Part shown: positions 63,113 through 64,000 of the stretch, one piece after another
How the letters are laid out: each line of letters opens with the position of its first letter
Position numbering within the stretch: the first letter of the stretch is position 1
Source of the DNA: an uncultured Gemmiger sp.
GTDB taxonomy: Bacteria > Bacillota > Clostridia > Oscillospirales > Ruminococcaceae
Direction of reading: 5' to 3'
Assembly (NCBI GenBank): GCA_944386225.1
Contig: CALXAH010000006.1
Location: 1-64,000 of the forward strand
DNA: 64,000 bases
Translations under genes and position numbers: made by a program
The notes under the pieces: generated by a model
Databases searched by the model: none
What the model saw: only the letters and a program-made list of their open reading frames with translations
Told to the model about the DNA's origin: nothing

Positions 63113-64000
63113 ATGGAAAAACTGCCCCGATATCTGCCCATCGACTACACGAAATACGACCCGTCCATCCCGGATGAAAAACGGGAAGCCTATTTCGGCC
63201 TGCCAAGCAAGGTGCAGTTCTGCAGCGAATGTGTGATGAGCAACCAGAAGCCCAACAGCTGCCAGGAGTTCGAGCACACCATCCGCTCCAAAAAGGCCAC
63301 CATGGTGATCCAGGAGGACGGCGTCTGTGATGCCTGCCATGCCTGCCACAACAAGGAGGGCCGCATCGACTGGGAGGACCGGGAACGTCAGCTGCGGGAA
63401 CTGTGTGACCGCTACCGCAAAACCGACGGCAGCTACGACTGCCTGGTGCCCGGCTCCGGCGGCAAGGACAGCTTTTATGCCGCCCATCTGCTGAAATACA
63501 AGTACGGGATGCATCCGCTCACCGTTACCTGGGCCCCGCACATCTACACCACCTGGGGCTGGCAGAACTTTGAAGCCTGGATCCACGCGGGGTTTGACAA
63601 CTACCTGTGCACCCCCAACGGCCTGACCCACCGGCTGCTGACCCGGCTGGCTACCGAAAATCTGTTCCACCCGTTCCAGCCGTTTATTCTGGGTCAGAAG
63701 CAGCTGGCCCCCAAGATGGCGGCCAAGTTCGGCATTCCGCTGGTATTCTACGGGGAGAACGAAGCCGAGTTCGGCAACCCCATCGCGGACAACGACACCG
63801 CCCTGCGGGACGAACGGTTCTTTGCCACCAACGATTTCGACCATATCTATCTGGGCGGCGTATCGCTGCGGCAGCTCAAGGAGGATTTCGGGGTGGACGC
63901 GGCTGACCTGGCCATCTATCTGCCCTGCGAAACCAGCGACGTGGAGAAGAACCACATCCAGGTACATTACATGGGCTACTACGAGAAGTGGCATCCCCAG
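63113..64000 (+). CDS. N-acetyl sugar amidotransferase (PP-loop, WbpG/PtmG-like), partial at the right edge
   Basis: ATG 63113 follows GTGAGGCGTATAACCT; the frame stays open for 296 codons to the window end. N-terminal cysteines (FCSECVMSN, CDACHACHN) suggest zinc sites, then the PP-loop VPGSGGKDSFYAAHLLK (about residues 114-130) marks an ATP-pyrophosphatase. It continues with TWAPHIYTTWGWQNF and VFYGENEAEFG, as in the amidotransferases of legionaminic/pseudaminic and O-antigen sugar pathways. It needs ammonia from a glutaminase partner, expected just beyond the edge. The terminator before it makes it dependent on read-through from glnA-ANTAR. Confidence 0.9.
   Translation, partial: MEKLPRYLPIDYTKYDPSIPDEKREAYFGLPSKVQFCSECVMSNQKPNSCQEFEHTIRSKKATMVIQEDGVCDACHACHNKEGRIDWEDRERQLRELCDRYRKTDGSYDCLVPGSGGKDSFYAAHLLKYKYGMHPLTVTWAPHIYTTWGWQNFEAWIHAGFDNYLCTPNGLTHRLLTRLATENLFHPFQPFILGQKQLAPKMAAKFGIPLVFYGENEAEFGNPIADNDTALRDERFFATNDFDHIYLGGVSLRQLKEDFGVDAADLAIYLPCETSDVEKNHIQVHYMGYYEKWHPQ

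Noticed and set aside
1..64000. CRISPR arrays, prophage or integrative-element ends, rRNA genes
   Set aside because: No spaced direct-repeat arrays, phage structural genes, integrases or rRNA sequences were seen. The only mobile element is the IS at the left edge.

Overview
The window looks like chromosomal DNA of a GC-rich gut Clostridium relative. The gene content and order (OadB-type sodium decarboxylase subunits, DUF4358/MBOAT/DHHW, PcrA, an ANTAR regulator beside glnA, MltG/U32, a glmS ribozyme, tRNAs with encoded CCA) fit Oscillospiraceae of the Faecalibacterium/Subdoligranulum/Gemmiger kind. That placement is an inference from content; no marker gene was compared. Coding density is high, SD sequences are strong (AGGAGG-like), and many promoters are near-consensus TTGACA-N17-TATAAT.

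Layout. 1-2.1 kb: a damaged MarR-MATE efflux operon. The marR 3' end is interrupted by an IS3-family element with 16-bp direct repeats, and only about 34 codons of the MATE gene remain. 2.1-4.9 kb (minus): a cation/proton antiporter, and an OadB-like decarboxylase beta subunit with a 41-residue single-helix partner. Both transcription units begin with a promoter followed by a terminator hairpin. 5-9.2 kb: sfsA, an unusual cytoplasmic ricin-type lectin with a histone-H1-like tail, and luxS-pyk. 9.3-17.2 kb: deoB, a YdcF-like protein, an ABC export/efflux module with a membrane-anchored CARDB-like protein, and a second OadG-OadB pair. 17.3-25.7 kb: pcrA, then thyX-tmk-DUF2156-GNAT-mltG-U32. 25.7-29.0 kb (minus): DUF4358 lipoprotein-MBOAT-DHHW cell-surface acylation set. 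29.3-34.6 kb: Gx transporter, reverse rubrerythrin, and a translationally coupled XRE-DUF3169-fruK-fruA cluster. 34.7-37.8 kb (minus): pyrB carrying a PyrI-type zinc domain, a GntR/UTRA regulator, and a HemW-like protein. 37.9-47.7 kb: Bax-inhibitor protein, tRNA-Leu(CAG), tRNA-Gly(CCC), dnaD-like/dnaC-like loaders, prfB (minus), a zinc-ribbon membrane protein, galU, rpsF-ssb-rpsR, and two membrane proteins. 47.8-53.7 kb (minus): AI-2E-type permease and a DUF5685-J-protein-membrane protein operon that runs into a glmS ribozyme and glmS. 53.8-64 kb: polysaccharide deacetylase, rmuC, tRNA-Leu(GAG), a PadR pair, pyrG, dapL, glnA, an ANTAR response regulator, and the start of an N-acetyl sugar amidotransferase.

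The most interesting pattern is at the right end. Four leaders (pyrG, dapL, glnA, and the amidotransferase) each have an intrinsic terminator before the gene. In each, the 5' terminator arm can instead form a small hairpin with a six-base loop of form AxxGxx. That is the signature bound by ANTAR antiterminators, and an ANTAR protein is encoded directly after glnA. This suggests a local nitrogen (glutamine-using or glutamine-making) antitermination regulon. Canonical ANTAR sites have two such hairpins and only one is clear here, so this stays a hypothesis. The other notable RNA is a glmS ribozyme about 460 nt upstream of glmS, downstream of a J-domain gene.
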